Numbered from the stretch's first letter, positions 49,158 through 58,760 are shown. The stretch: DNA of 64,000 nucleotides from Erythrobacteraceae bacterium WH01K (GCA_027941995.1 CP115966.1:1116001-1180000), one strand, 5' to 3'. Notes: a model not told the origin generated them from the sequence alone. Numbers and translations are program-made.

Positions 49158-50423
49158 CTAGTCTTCGCCTGCCGCGCTCTGCCCGTTCTTTTCCGGCACT
49201 TTCCCGGCCTGTCCCACACGCTGGGCTACTGCGGCAATCAGCTGGTCGAACTGGTCGTTGCCGCGCAGGTTCAGGTCGCGCTGGGGGAAGGGGATCTCGA
49301 TGTCGTGTTCCTGGAACAGATCCCACAGGTTCTTCAGGACTTCGGATTTCACATTGCCGATGCCGTCTTCGGGATCGTTGATCCAGCAGTGGATAATGAA
49401 ATCGACGCTGCTGTCGCCATAGCCGTCGAGCCAAACGGTCGGCGGAGGCGTCTGCTGCACGCGCTTGCACGCCTTTGCCGCCCGCAGCATCAGTTCCTCG
49501 GCATGATGGATGTCGGCTGCGTAGGAGATGCCGACGGGCACCTGCATCCGCACGTTCTTGCTGGAATAGGACCAGTTTTCGACCTGGTTGACCATCAGGT
49601 TTTCGTTCGGGATCAGGTATTCCTTCTGGTCCCGCGTGGTGATGGACACGGCGCGGATGCCGATTTTGCGGATCTGGCCGAAAGTGGATGCGCCCGCCTG
49701 GTCGGCCACTGCGATCACGTCGCCCGGCTTGATCGACTTGTCCATCAGCAGGATGATCCCCGCGATGAGGTTGCCGAAGGTCTTCTGCAGGCCGAAACCG
49801 ATGGCGAGGCCGAACGCGCCGGAGAAAACGGCGAACGCGGTCAGGTCGATACCCAGCAGGTCAATCCCGATCAGGATGGCGAGCGACCAGACCAGCAGGT
49901 TGATCAGCTTTTCCGCCAGCAGGCGGCGCGTCATGTCGAGATTGGAGAACCGGGACAGGAGGCTGTGCGCCCCCTTGCTCAAAATCCACGCGAAGATCGC
50001 AACGGCGCCCAGCGTCAAAATCACGATCAGGACGTCCCACAGCGTGATGCGCATATCCGCCACGCTGAGCGCGATGGAATCGAGAGTTTCCACCACCGAG
50101 CCGATGGTTTCGCTGCGCTGGGACACGGCCTCCGCGACTTCCTGCGACGCGGCGACCGCTTCGGCCGGTTCCGCTTCTGGAAGGGGGACTTCTTCCGGGA
50201 CCGCTTCCGCGCTCAGCGGCTCGCCCGTCTCGGGATCTAGCAGGGTTTCGCCCGTTTCCGGATCGACGAATTCCAGCGGCTGTTCCTTCGGCACGCCGGT
50301 CAACTGCTCACCCGTTTCGGGATCGAGCAGGCGTTCACCCGTTTCCGGATCGACCAGCGGAACCGCCGAGGGCGATGCATCGGGGGAGGGGATCGGATTG
50401 GGCGCGGAAGGGGTGGCGGTCAT
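49158..50423 (-). CDS. MscS-family mechanosensitive ion channel with DPETGE-repeat N-terminus
   Basis: This is a 421-residue membrane channel of the MscS family. The N-terminal 75 residues are a soluble, acidic region with four DPETGE units (residues 25-30, 34-39, 54-59 and 63-68), arranged as a duplicated 18-residue block. Next come a Pro/Glu/Ala stretch, three transmembrane helices (about 125-225) and the pore-lining helix with GLAIGFGLQKTFGNLIAGIILL. The beta and alpha/beta domains follow, with DKSIKPGDVI and PNENLMVNQVENWS. The start overlaps the metC stop (ATGA), so it is translated after metC. Confidence 0.92.
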   Translation of the reverse strand: MTATPSAPNPIPSPDASPSAVPLVDPETGERLLDPETGEQLTGVPKEQPLEFVDPETGETLLDPETGEPLSAEAVPEEVPLPEAEPAEAVAASQEVAEAVSQRSETIGSVVETLDSIALSVADMRITLWDVLIVILTLGAVAIFAWILSKGAHSLLSRFSNLDMTRRLLAEKLINLLVWSLAILIGIDLLGIDLTAFAVFSGAFGLAIGFGLQKTFGNLIAGIILLMDKSIKPGDVIAVADQAGASTFGQIRKIGIRAVSITTRDQKEYLIPNENLMVNQVENWSYSSKNVRMQVPVGISYAADIHHAEELMLRAAKACKRVQQTPPPTVWLDGYGDSSVDFIIHCWINDPEDGIGNVKSEVLKNLWDLFQEHDIEIPFPQRDLNLRGNDQFDQLIAAVAQRVGQAGKVPEKNGQSAAGED

Positions 50424-51661
50424 TCTTTGTCCATCGCGGCAAAGGCCTGATCGCAATCGGCAATCAGGTCGTCTGCATCTTCGAGACCGATGGATAGGCG
50501 AACGCCCAGCCACTCGCCAGCCCCCCATTCGGCGGGTGGCCAGGTGCTGGATGTCCGGATGCTATCCGGGTCGAAGGGCAGGGCAAGGCTTTCGAACCCG
50601 CCCCAGCTATAGCCGATGCCGAAATGTTCGAGACTGTCGACGAAGGCGGCGCGCTGGCGCGCGGTGCGGCCTTTCAGGATGCAGCTGAACAGGCCGCACG
50701 CACCGGTAAAGTCGCGCGCCCAGGTCTCGTGCCCCGGCGACCCTTCGAGCGGCGGACAAAGGACGTGGGCCACCTCCGACCTCCGGCGCAGCCATGCGGC
50801 CAGCTCCAGCGCCGTTTTCGTGCTCTGCTCCAGCCTGACTTTCATCGTCCTGAGGCCCCGCAGCGCGAGCGCGGCGTCGTCGGGCGAGACGACCTGGCCC
50901 ATCGTCTGGGCACGATGCTTGAGCTTGGGATAGAGCGCCGGCCCGGCGCTGGCCGATCCCATCAGCAGGTCGGAATGGCCGCCCACATGCTTCGTCAGGG
51001 ACATGATCGAAATGTCGCACCCCCGTTCCAGCGCGGGAAATCCCAGGGGGGAAGCCCAGGTATTGTCGATCAGGGTGACGAGGCCCTGCTCGTGCGCGAT
51101 CTCGGCGAGCGCGGGGACATCGCAGACTTCCATCGTCAGGCTGCCGGGACATTCGAACAGGACCGCCTTTGTCCGTTCGCAGATGTGCTGCGCGAAACCA
51201 TCGGTGTCGAGCGGATCGAAGAACCGGTGTTCGATCCCGAAATCGGCCAGCAGTCCCGTCGCCATGGCGCGGCTGGGATCGTAGGCATTGTCCGTTACCA
51301 GCAGCACGTCTCCCGGGCGCAGGACGGCCAGCAGCGCCCCGGCAATGGCAGCGACGCCGCTGGGGTAGAGGACGGTACCCGCGGCGCCCGGCTCGATTTC
51401 GGTCAGCGCCTCCGACAGGGCCCACTGCGTCGGCGATCCATGGCGGCCGTAGAAGAACTGGCCGTCGCCGATCCGGCCGCCGGCGAGTTTTCGCGCGCGG
51501 TCGTTTTCGAACAGGTGGGTAGAGCCGCGCCAGACGGGCGGGTTCACGACCGGCTTCGTCCATTCGGGACGCCGCCCGCCCTCGACAAGTCGGGTCGCCA
51601 CGGCTTTCCTGCCGCGCCTGCCGGTGTCGTTTTCGTCGCTGCTGGAGTTGTCGTTGCTCAG
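50420..51661 (-). CDS. metC: Cystathionine beta-lyase
   Basis: This PLP enzyme of the Cys/Met metabolism family splits cystathionine to homocysteine, pyruvate and ammonia. It has about 413 residues. PLP motifs are PSGVAAIAGALLAVL, DNTWASPLGF and the PLP lysine in SIMSLTKHVGGHSDLL. The start is uncertain: the CTG at 51661 overlaps the sseA stop (CTGA) and gives the usual Ser/Asn/Asp-rich N-terminus. A GTG at 51601 is an alternative that loses 20 residues. It lies between sseA and mscS and overlaps both. A cystathionine gamma-synthase role is less likely because of the WASPLGF pattern. Confidence 0.86.
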   Translation of the reverse strand: MSNDNSSSDENDTGRRGRKAVATRLVEGGRRPEWTKPVVNPPVWRGSTHLFENDRARKLAGGRIGDGQFFYGRHGSPTQWALSEALTEIEPGAAGTVLYPSGVAAIAGALLAVLRPGDVLLVTDNAYDPSRAMATGLLADFGIEHRFFDPLDTDGFAQHICERTKAVLFECPGSLTMEVCDVPALAEIAHEQGLVTLIDNTWASPLGFPALERGCDISIMSLTKHVGGHSDLLMGSASAGPALYPKLKHRAQTMGQVVSPDDAALALRGLRTMKVRLEQSTKTALELAAWLRRRSEVAHVLCPPLEGSPGHETWARDFTGACGLFSCILKGRTARQRAAFVDSLEHFGIGYSWGGFESLALPFDPDSIRTSSTWPPAEWGAGEWLGVRLSIGLEDADDLIADCDQAFAAMDKE

Positions 51662-52530
51662 TGTCCGTGTCCCTGTTCCTTGGGTGTGGCAGGATCCGCG
51701 CCCCATTCGGACCAGCTCCCGTCATACAATGCCGCCTGCCGCGCACCGATCAGGGCCAGCGCAAACATCAGGACCGATGCCGTAACGCCGCTGCCGCAGG
51801 TCGTCACCACCCGGCGGTCCGGATCAATCCCGGCCTCGCGGAACCGCTGTGCCAGCTCTGGCACGGGAAGAAAGGTTCCGTCGCCCCGGAAAAGCTGCGT
51901 GAAGGGTAGGTTCTTCGCGCCGGGAATATGTCCGCCGGGCAGGCCGTGGACCGTATCCGCGTTTTCTCCGCTGAAACGGGCCACATCGCGCGCATCGACG
52001 ACCTGCTCTTCATGGAGGGCGAGGTTGTCCAGCATCTCTGCCTTGCTGCGAATGCGCGCGCGATCGGGTGCCAGCGGGGGCGGCGTGCCCGGTGATGGTA
52101 GCGGCTTGGCCCCTTCCTCAAGCGGGCTTCCCTCCGCGCGCCATTTCGCCAATCCCCCGTCGAGGACACAGGCGCCGCGCAGGCCGTGCAGGGTCAGCAG
52201 GTACCATGCGCGGCAGGCCGAATGGAGATCGCTGTCGTCATACAGCACGACCTGCGTTCGCGGTCCTACGCCCAGCCGGGCCAGCCGCTCACGCAGTTTC
52301 GGGGCATCGGGAATCTTGCCGGGAAGGCTGGATTGCGGATCGTGCAGCCCCGCAAGGTCCAGAAAATGCGCGCCGGGAATATGGGCTCGCTCATACTCGG
52401 CCGCTGCGTCGCGCCCGGCACCGGGCAGGTGGAGCGACGCATCGAGGATGGCGATGTCCGGAGCCGCGTCGCCTGCGCCATTCCGGCCAAGCGCCTGTGC
52501 CAGCCAAGGGGTCGTCATCAGCATATTCAT
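51658..52530 (-). CDS. sseA: 3-mercaptopyruvate/thiosulfate sulfurtransferase (two-rhodanese protein)
   Basis: This is a 290-residue protein with two rhodanese domains. The N-terminal one is inactive; the C-terminal one has the catalytic Cys loop CGSGVTAS and the active-site HIPGA/HIPGAK motifs. The SseA-type CGSGVTA loop suggests mercaptopyruvate as substrate rather than thiosulfate (CRKGVTA). ATG at 52530 is the start, with an alternative ATG four codons later. It is the first gene of the sseA-metC-mscS unit, overlapping metC by four bases. Confidence 0.92.
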   Translation of the reverse strand: MNMLMTTPWLAQALGRNGAGDAAPDIAILDASLHLPGAGRDAAAEYERAHIPGAHFLDLAGLHDPQSSLPGKIPDAPKLRERLARLGVGPRTQVVLYDDSDLHSACRAWYLLTLHGLRGACVLDGGLAKWRAEGSPLEEGAKPLPSPGTPPPLAPDRARIRSKAEMLDNLALHEEQVVDARDVARFSGENADTVHGLPGGHIPGAKNLPFTQLFRGDGTFLPVPELAQRFREAGIDPDRRVVTTCGSGVTASVLMFALALIGARQAALYDGSWSEWGADPATPKEQGHGH

Positions 52531-52606
52531 GCCGGTGTTGCTAGCTGCCGGGACGCGCCGCGTCGAGATGCGCCGGGCCCCTGTGTCGGCAAAAGGGGGC
52601 GTAAGG

Positions 52607-53896
52607 TCAGCCCAGCGCGCGGCCCACGACATTGTCGTAGATCTGCGGCGCGGCCTGCGCAGGGAAGGGCGTGGGCTTGCCCCCGTGCTGCGCCGGCGGA
52701 TGGCCGACCATGACGGTGGATGCCAGCGGCTTCGTCCCGTCGCCGGAGAAACGCAGCCGCAGCAGCGGGACATAGACGACCGAACCGCCCTGCCGGATGC
52801 CCTTCAGCGAATTGAGATCGATCCGGACATTTGCCGTCACTTCGCGCCGTTCGCCCGGTTCGATCGTTCCCAGCGCCTCGATCTGGTCCAGTTCCGCCGC
52901 CGCACTGGCGAGCTGCTGGCCAAGCGGCTCGCCATTATTGGCGCCCACCAGATCGCCCTGCAGCACCGCATTGGTGATCGCCTTGCTGCCCCGGTTGGTT
53001 ACGGCGACCCGGGCCGTCACCGTCAGTCCCATCATGCTGCGCTGCATGCGCACGACATGGGTCTCCAGCCCCAGCGGAGCGACCGGGCTTCCCGCGCCGA
53101 TAGGCGGCGCCACGGGGGCAGGGGTCGCGGTCCGTGCGGAAGCGGGCGGCGATGCGGTTTCGGGCCCTGCCATTTCGGCTGGCGGCGCTTCGGCATTGGG
53201 CCGGGGTGTGGCCGCCTTCATCAGGCCGCGGGACGCCGTGCCGGCACCGCCCGTAATGGCGACCGGCTGCCGCCGCTTGTAGAATGCAAATCCGGCGACC
53301 GCTGCGATCGCCGCGACCAGGGCTGCGAGTACCCACCACCAATAGGCATCGCCGGTGGCAGCCTGCGCCGAAATCTCGCTCGATCCGGTGGGCACAGGGG
53401 AAAGCCCCGGTATGGCAGCGTCCGTATCGCTTTGCGAAGGCGGTGTTTCGCCCGAGGACGGGATTGGATCGGTCGCGGATTGTCCACTTGGCACCGGCTC
53501 GCTGGCTTGCGGTATCGGGGACGCTGCATCCGGTTCGGGACGCGAAGCGGTCGCGGTCGTGGCCTGCTCGCCTGCCTGCGAGGGCTGCGCTGCCTGGCGG
53601 GGCTGACTGACAGAAGGGGCCTGCTGGCGCGGCGCGGGCGAGGGCGAGGGCGCTGCGGTCGGAACCGGGCGCGGACCAGGCGTAGCGGTGGCGGTCGGTG
53701 TGGGCGAGGGGCCGATGCGGCGCGGGCCGACCGGCACGATCCCGCTATCGTCGACCGGGCCCTGCACCTGCGCGCCGGTCGTCGCGCTGGGCCGGGGAGT
53801 CGTCGTCTCCAGATCGAATTCGTTCGCCTGCTGGGCAAGCAGGGGGCTCGCGGCGAAAAACGCGATCAGGGGCAGGAGGCGGCGAACTGATATCAT
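52607..53896 (-). CDS. Exported single-pass membrane protein with Pro/Ser-rich region, unknown function
   Basis: This is a 429-residue protein. It has a signal peptide (1-21, ending LLAQ), a disordered Pro/Ser/Thr/Gln-rich stretch (about 25-180), a transmembrane helix (about 185-208, WWWVLAALVAAIAAVAGFAF) and then KRR. The C-terminal 170 residues form a soluble beta-rich domain with PLGLETHVVRMQRSMMGLTVTARVAVTNRGSKAITNAVLQGDL, which looks like an immunoglobulin-like CARDB or BatD-like module. If the signal peptide is cleaved, this topology puts the C-terminal domain in the cytoplasm. Function is not recognised. Confidence 0.7.
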   Translation of the reverse strand: MISVRRLLPLIAFFAASPLLAQQANEFDLETTTPRPSATTGAQVQGPVDDSGIVPVGPRRIGPSPTPTATATPGPRPVPTAAPSPSPAPRQQAPSVSQPRQAAQPSQAGEQATTATASRPEPDAASPIPQASEPVPSGQSATDPIPSSGETPPSQSDTDAAIPGLSPVPTGSSEISAQAATGDAYWWWVLAALVAAIAAVAGFAFYKRRQPVAITGGAGTASRGLMKAATPRPNAEAPPAEMAGPETASPPASARTATPAPVAPPIGAGSPVAPLGLETHVVRMQRSMMGLTVTARVAVTNRGSKAITNAVLQGDLVGANNGEPLGQQLASAAAELDQIEALGTIEPGERREVTANVRIDLNSLKGIRQGGSVVYVPLLRLRFSGDGTKPLASTVMVGHPPAQHGGKPTPFPAQAAPQIYDNVVGRALG

Positions 53897-54024
53897 GGAC
53901 TATGGCGGTCTGTTTTTATGAGAGCGGAACGAGGCCCCAAGCGGGGCGGCGCTGAATAGGCGCTGAAAGCGGCTGGTCCAACCGCCGTCTTGTTTCAAAC
54001 GCGCGATAAGGGCACAGGCGCGGC

Positions 54025-54504
54025 ATGAGCGACACACATTCGTCTTCGTCCGCCGCGCCGCAAGTAAAGCATCTGGGCCAGCAGAGCGCGCTGCCTGCCT
54101 CGCCCGGGGAAGCACAGCTCGACTATCCCGCCAATCCGCGCCCCGGCACGCTGTATCTGGTCCGGTTCGCCGCGCCGGAGTTCACGTCGCTGTGCCCGGT
54201 GACAGGCGCGCCCGATTTCGCACACCTCGTCATTGATTACGCGCCCGGCGACACCATCGTCGAGAGCAAGAGCCTGAAGCTGTTTCTCGGCTCGTTCCGC
54301 AACCATAACGGCTTTCACGAGGACGTGACGGTCGGCATCGGCCAGCGGCTGGCGGACGAGATGAAGCCGAAATGGCTGCGGATCGGCGGATACTGGTATC
54401 CACGCGGAGGCATCCCGATCGACGTCTTCTGGCAGACCGGCGCCCCGCCCGAAGGCCTGTGGGTCCCCGACCAGGGCGTGCAAGGCTATCGCGGACGGGG
54501 TTAG
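54025..54504 (+). CDS. queF: NADPH-dependent 7-cyano-7-deazaguanine reductase (preQ1 synthase)
   Basis: QueF reduces preQ0 to preQ1 in queuosine tRNA modification. It has 159 residues. The nucleophile Cys57 lies in [14 protein letters not shown], the substrate motif is ESKSLKLF (80 onwards), and [11 protein letters not shown] carries the catalytic His. It is the unimodular Bacillus-type T-fold form. It is divergent from the proline-rich protein with 128 bases between and convergent with tRNA-Thr. No preQ1 riboswitch pattern could be recognised upstream. No other queuosine gene is in the window. Confidence 0.95.
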   Translation: MSDTHSSSSAAPQVKHLGQQSALPASPGEAQLDYPANPRPGTLYLVRFAAPEFTSLCPVTGAPDFAHLVIDYAPGDTIVESKSLKLFLGSFRNHNGFHEDVTVGIGQRLADEMKPKWLRIGGYWYPRGGIPIDVFWQTGAPPEGLWVPDQGVQGYRGRG

Positions 54505-54642
54505 AAGGAGGAGCGCCGACTTTTCCAGAACGGGCCGCAGGCCCGCAAGGCCACGCGGCCGCCCCGCTGGTGCTCGATGCGCAGCATCGACACAACACCG
54601 AGGACGAAGCCGCGGAGGCGGCTTTGCAAAAAAAAGAAAGAA

Positions 54643-54718
<76 letters not shown>

Positions 54719-54743
54719 GTATCCGTCGGTTCGCGCCTTTGCG

Positions 54744-55622
54744 TCAGATTACGCCGAAGGTCCAGCCTTCTGTTCGCGCTACCTCAGGTGTCAGGCCCTC
54801 GGGCGTCCAGCGGGATGGATCGCCTGCGACCTTGCGCAGCCATGCCGCCGTCAGCAGCGCGTCGCTGCTGTGGTCGTCGATGGCGCCGCTCTGTCCCAGT
54901 CCCGGCGAACCGAGCATCCCCAGGGCATCGTCCAACCCGGCATGGTCGCGGATCTTGGATCGGCTGGCGCTGCGCCCCGCCTCCATCGCGGCGAGGCTGG
55001 TGTAGATTTCGCAGATGACGGAGCCTGCTTGCGGGAGCGGGTCGATCGGCCAGACCGGGACCGTGCCTTGCAATCGGTGCAGTACGCGCATTCCGGTCAG
55101 GCTCGACTTGCCGACCTGTGCCGCGCCGACGAGGTTGAAGTTTGAATAGGGTTTCAGTCCCATCGCTGCCTGCCGCTGCTCCGTGACCCGGAAGCGTCCG
55201 CGACCATGCGCCGCTCCGTCACAGCGGAACCGCGCGCCTTCGCGCCCGCCGTGACGGCGGAAATAGGGCGCGAGATCGGCGTGGTCGGTGAAGGAACCGG
55301 CGGCGAGATGCGGCTCGTCCCCGCACAGCGCATCGATCATCGCCCAGAGCGATCGGGCATCCTGCGGGCTTGCACCGTGCCCCGGAAAATAGGCCCCGCA
55401 ATCGGCAATGGGCAGCGCAATGCCGAGGTCCATCCCCACCAGCGTATCGGCGGGCAGGTCACGCAGGATGTCCAGCACCTCTGCCCGCGACCATTTCCTG
55501 CCCCGCTCCACCAGTACCGGCGCGCCGCCCGCCGCATCGGCAATTGCCAGCGCAATGCCTGCATGGCGCTCGCCCGCAGCGCCCGACCAGTCGATGGCGA
55601 GGAACTGGCGGAACCGGCTCAA
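54744..55622 (-). CDS. DUF429 protein, unknown function
   Basis: This is a 292-residue protein of the DUF429 type with an RNase H-like fold. The TTG at 55622 overlaps the rarA stop by four bases (TTGA) and gives a start [26 protein letters not shown]. An acidic motif FLAIDWSGA near the N-terminus, LVGMDLGIALP and the segment around IDDHSSDALLTAAWL supply the putative metal carboxylates of RNase H-like proteins. It also has a long C-terminal helical part. Whether it is a nuclease is unknown. Coupling with rarA suggests a DNA-related role (inference). Confidence 0.75.
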   Translation of the reverse strand: MSRFRQFLAIDWSGAAGERHAGIALAIADAAGGAPVLVERGRKWSRAEVLDILRDLPADTLVGMDLGIALPIADCGAYFPGHGASPQDARSLWAMIDALCGDEPHLAAGSFTDHADLAPYFRRHGGREGARFRCDGAAHGRGRFRVTEQRQAAMGLKPYSNFNLVGAAQVGKSSLTGMRVLHRLQGTVPVWPIDPLPQAGSVICEIYTSLAAMEAGRSASRSKIRDHAGLDDALGMLGSPGLGQSGAIDDHSSDALLTAAWLRKVAGDPSRWTPEGLTPEVARTEGWTFGVI

Positions 55623-56935
55623 GCCCGGTCGGCCCGCAGTTTGTCCCAATAGGCGATGCGCTCGGCAATCTTGCGCTCGAACCCGCGTTCCACCGGCGCG
55701 TAGTAGGTTTGCGGCTCCATCTCTTCCGGCCAGTAATTGTCGCCCGAAAACCCTTCGGCCGCGTCGTGGTCGTAGGTGTACCCCTTGCCGTAACCGACGT
55801 CCTTCATCAGCTTGGTCGGCGCGTTGACGATGTTCATCGGCGGCATCAGGCTGCCCGTCTCCTTGGCGGAGCGAAACGCGGCCTTCTGCGCCTTGTAAAC
55901 GGCGTTCGATTTGGGCGCGGTGGCGAGATAAAGGCAGGCCTGCACCAAAGCGAGTTCGCCTTCGGGACTGCCGAGAAATTCGTACGCCTCGCGCGCCGCA
56001 TTGCACTGGACCAGCGCGTTGGGGTCGGCGAGGCCGATATCCTCCACCGCCATCCGGACCAGCCGCCGCGCGAGATACAGCGGTTCTTCGCCCGCCGTCA
56101 GCATCCGGGCGAGGTAATACAGCGCCGCCTGCGGATCGGACCCGCGCACCGCCTTGTGAAGCGCGGAAATCAGGTTGTAGTGCCCTTCGCGGTCCTTGTC
56201 GTAGACGGCAACGCGGCGCTGCAGGAAACTGCCCAGTTCGCCGGGGCCGAGCGGCTCCTCGATCTTCGCATTGTACAGCGTTTCCGCCTGGTTGAGCAGG
56301 AAGCGGCCGTCGCCGTCCGCGCTGGCGACCAGCGCCGCGCGGCCCTCTGCCGTCAGGGGCAGGGGGCCTTCCAGCTCTTCCGCCCGGTCCAGCAGCTTGC
56401 CCAGCGCCTCTGCATCCAGCCGGTGCAGGATCAGCACCTGTGCGCGGGACAGGAGCGCGGCGTTGAGTTCGAAGCTGGGATTTTCCGTCGTCGCCCCGAC
56501 CAGCGTGACCGTGCCGCGCTCCACGAAGGGGAGGAAGCCGTCCTGCTGCGCGCGGTTGAAGCGGTGGATCTCGTCCACGAACAGTAGCGTGCGTTGACCG
56601 GCCTCGGCCGCCTTGTCCGCGGCGGCGAAGGCTTTCTTCAGGTCGGCGACGCCGGTGAAGACCGCGCTGACCGCCTCGTATCGCATGCCGACGCTATCTG
56701 CGAGCAGACGCGCGATACTGGTCTTTCCCGTGCCGGGCGGGCCCCACAGGACCAGGCTGGACAGGCGCCCGGCAGCGACCATCCGCCCGATCGCGCCCTC
56801 CGGACCGGTCACGTGTTCCTGCCCGATCACCTCGTCCAGCGCGCGCGGGCGCAGCCGGTCGGCAAGGGGTGCATCCTCGCGCAGGGTTTCGGGCGGTGAA
56901 GAGGGCGGGGCGTCGTCCCCGAACAGGTCGGCCAT
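55619..56935 (-). CDS. rarA: Replication-associated recombination protein A (AAA+ ATPase)
   Basis: RarA (MgsA) is a WRNIP1-type AAA+ ATPase that acts at stalled forks and single-strand gaps. It has 438 residues from ATG at 56935. Walker A is [13 protein letters not shown], Walker B is [16 protein letters not shown], and sensor 1 is [13 protein letters not shown]. The C-terminal tetramerisation domain has [35 protein letters not shown], which is the signature of this family. The frame runs upstream to 57838, but that part is not coding. Confidence 0.95.
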   Translation of the reverse strand: MADLFGDDAPPSSPPETLREDAPLADRLRPRALDEVIGQEHVTGPEGAIGRMVAAGRLSSLVLWGPPGTGKTSIARLLADSVGMRYEAVSAVFTGVADLKKAFAAADKAAEAGQRTLLFVDEIHRFNRAQQDGFLPFVERGTVTLVGATTENPSFELNAALLSRAQVLILHRLDAEALGKLLDRAEELEGPLPLTAEGRAALVASADGDGRFLLNQAETLYNAKIEEPLGPGELGSFLQRRVAVYDKDREGHYNLISALHKAVRGSDPQAALYYLARMLTAGEEPLYLARRLVRMAVEDIGLADPNALVQCNAAREAYEFLGSPEGELALVQACLYLATAPKSNAVYKAQKAAFRSAKETGSLMPPMNIVNAPTKLMKDVGYGKGYTYDHDAAEGFSGDNYWPEEMEPQTYYAPVERGFERKIAERIAYWDKLRADRA

Positions 56936-57034
56936 GACGGGCGATGTAGGGACTGCGCGCGCGATTTGCCAATTCCTGCCCGAAGGCGCATTCCTGGCTT
57001 TGGGTCCAACGGGGCGCGCAAGGGAAGGGCAATC

Positions 57035-57493
57035 ATGACGACAAACGAAAACCGGGAAACTCCTTGGCACCTGTGGGTGATCGGGGTCGTGGCGCTCCTG
57101 TGGAACGCGGGCGGGGCGTTCGACTACGTGATGACGCAGACCCGCAACATGGAATATCTGTCCGGCGGGGCGGCCAATATCGGCGTGCCGGTGGACGTGA
57201 TGGTCGGCTATTACACTTCGTTCCCGGCATGGGTGGATGCCTGCTGGGCCTTCGGCGTCTGGGGCGCCGTTGCCGGGTCGCTGCTCCTGTTGCTGAGAAG
57301 CCGTTACGCCTTCCACGCGTTGGTCGTGGCGCTGCTGGGGCTGATCGGGACGACGATCTACACCGTCTCCAGCGACATTCCCGAAGGGCTGAGCAGCCCG
57401 TTCGCGTGGATTTTCACGGCCATCATCTTCACGGTGACGATCCTGCTGATTGTCTATGCGCGCCGAATGACTGCGAAGGGCGTGCTGCGCTGA
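57035..57493 (+). CDS. Small four-helix membrane protein, unknown function
   Basis: This is a 152-residue integral membrane protein from ATG at 57035, with AAGGGAAGGG just upstream. It has about four transmembrane helices (14-34, 66-88, 92-112, 122-146). A loop with DYVMTQTRNMEYLSGGAANIGVPVDVMVGYYTSFPAWVDACWAFGVW has conserved aromatic residues. It looks like the DoxX-like/small transporter-like proteins common in sphingomonads, but I cannot assign it. It is convergent with the glycosyltransferase (four bases between stops) and its start is divergent from rarA, 99 bases from the rarA start. Confidence 0.7.
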   Translation: MTTNENRETPWHLWVIGVVALLWNAGGAFDYVMTQTRNMEYLSGGAANIGVPVDVMVGYYTSFPAWVDACWAFGVWGAVAGSLLLLLRSRYAFHALVVALLGLIGTTIYTVSSDIPEGLSSPFAWIFTAIIFTVTILLIVYARRMTAKGVLR

Positions 57494-57497
57494 CAGG

Positions 57498-58652
57498 TCA
57501 GCTGCGCGCCTCTTCGGCAAGCCGCAGATAGGTGTCGGCCACCACCGAATTGATCGCATCCCAGCTATAGTCCCGGGCGCGCAGTTCGCCTGCATCGCCA
57601 TGGGCGCGGCGAAGTGCATCGTCGGTGCAATAGGGCACGAGGGCATCGGCATAGGCCGCGATGTCGCGCGGGCTGACGAGATGGCCCGAGACCCCGTCCT
57701 CGACCAGGCTGGATGCGCCCGTGGCGCGCGCGGCGACGACGGGCAGGCCGCTCGCCATCGCCTCCAGCGTGACATTGCCGAAGGTTTCGGTGATGGACGG
57801 ATTGAGGAAGATGTCGGCGCTCGCCAGTGCGCGGCCAAGGTCGCTGCCCGTCTGGAACCCTGCGAATATGCCGCCGGGCAGCGCTTTTTCGAACCATTCG
57901 CGGGCCGGGCCGTCGCCGATCACCAGCACCTTGTGCGGGACCTGGCGCCTGCGCAGTTCGATGATGGCATCGGCAAAGACGTCGAGCCCCTTCTCCATTA
58001 CCAGCCGGCCGAGGAAGGCGATGGCGATATCGTCATCATTCAGGCCCAGCGATCGGCGCCATTCGTGATCGCGGCGCGAAGGATCGAAGACGGTCCGGTC
58101 CACCCCGCGCGTCCACAGGCCGATATCGTCGCCCATGCCCTGTTCGCCCAGTTCGTCGATCATGCTTTGCGACGGCGCGACCAGCGCGTCGCACCGGTTG
58201 TAGAAACGCCTGAGCATCGCGGTGATGGCTGGTTCGAGGAAGCCGACGCCGTAATATTGCGGATAGGTCTCGAACCGCGTGTGGACCGACGCGAGGACCG
58301 GCACGCCGCGCTTGCGCGCCCAGCGCACGGCCGCATGGCCCGCCGGATCGGGGGACGAGACATGGATAATGTTGGGCCGGAACGCGTCGAGATCCGCCTC
58401 CGCCTTCGCGCCCAGGCCGAGCGGCAGGCGGTATTCGCCGCGCCCCTTCACCGGCATCCGGACATTGGGAACGCCGACGAGATCGCCGGTCGCGGGGAAG
58501 TCCGGGTCCTTCACCTTGGGCGAATAGACCCGCAGCATCGCGCCCTGCCGCAGCAGGTATTCCGCCAGCCGGTTCAATGCCTGGTTCGCCCCGTCGCGGG
58601 TATAGTTGTAGTTCCCGCTGAACAGGGCGATGCGAAGGTCGGACACATCCAT
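57498..58652 (-). CDS. Glycosyltransferase family 4 (GT-B) protein
   Basis: This is a 384-residue retaining glycosyltransferase. ATG at 58652 is the start (MDVSDLRIALFSGNYNYTRDG). The N-terminal domain has the acceptor pattern SGNYNYTRDGANQALNRL and HVSSPDPAGHAAVRWA. The donor domain has FLGRLVMEKGLDVF, and the E-x7-E signature is in NPSITETFGNVTLEAMASGLPVVAA. It is close to the SqdX/MtfB or mannosyl-glycolipid group; sphingomonads make glycosphingolipids, but the acceptor here cannot be told. It is divergent from serC with a 192-base gap. Confidence 0.9.
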   Translation of the reverse strand: MDVSDLRIALFSGNYNYTRDGANQALNRLAEYLLRQGAMLRVYSPKVKDPDFPATGDLVGVPNVRMPVKGRGEYRLPLGLGAKAEADLDAFRPNIIHVSSPDPAGHAAVRWARKRGVPVLASVHTRFETYPQYYGVGFLEPAITAMLRRFYNRCDALVAPSQSMIDELGEQGMGDDIGLWTRGVDRTVFDPSRRDHEWRRSLGLNDDDIAIAFLGRLVMEKGLDVFADAIIELRRRQVPHKVLVIGDGPAREWFEKALPGGIFAGFQTGSDLGRALASADIFLNPSITETFGNVTLEAMASGLPVVAARATGASSLVEDGVSGHLVSPRDIAAYADALVPYCTDDALRRAHGDAGELRARDYSWDAINSVVADTYLRLAEEARS

Positions 58653-58760
58653 AGCGGCTCGCCATAGGGTCGCAGCCACGGTTTGGCGAGAGGGTGCGGC
58701 ATATCGTCGTTGCCCGCCGGATTATCGCGGAACCCATCCTCCGTTTCGTCCGCTAGTCGA

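Noticed and set aside
50624-53890. 1088-residue plus-strand frame
   Set aside because: Antisense to metC, sseA and the Pro-rich protein; composition is Arg-rich and without motifs.
54607-54624. Stem AAGCCGC/GCGGCTT as terminator of queF
   Set aside because: Only 7 bp with a three-base T run; possible but too weak to annotate.
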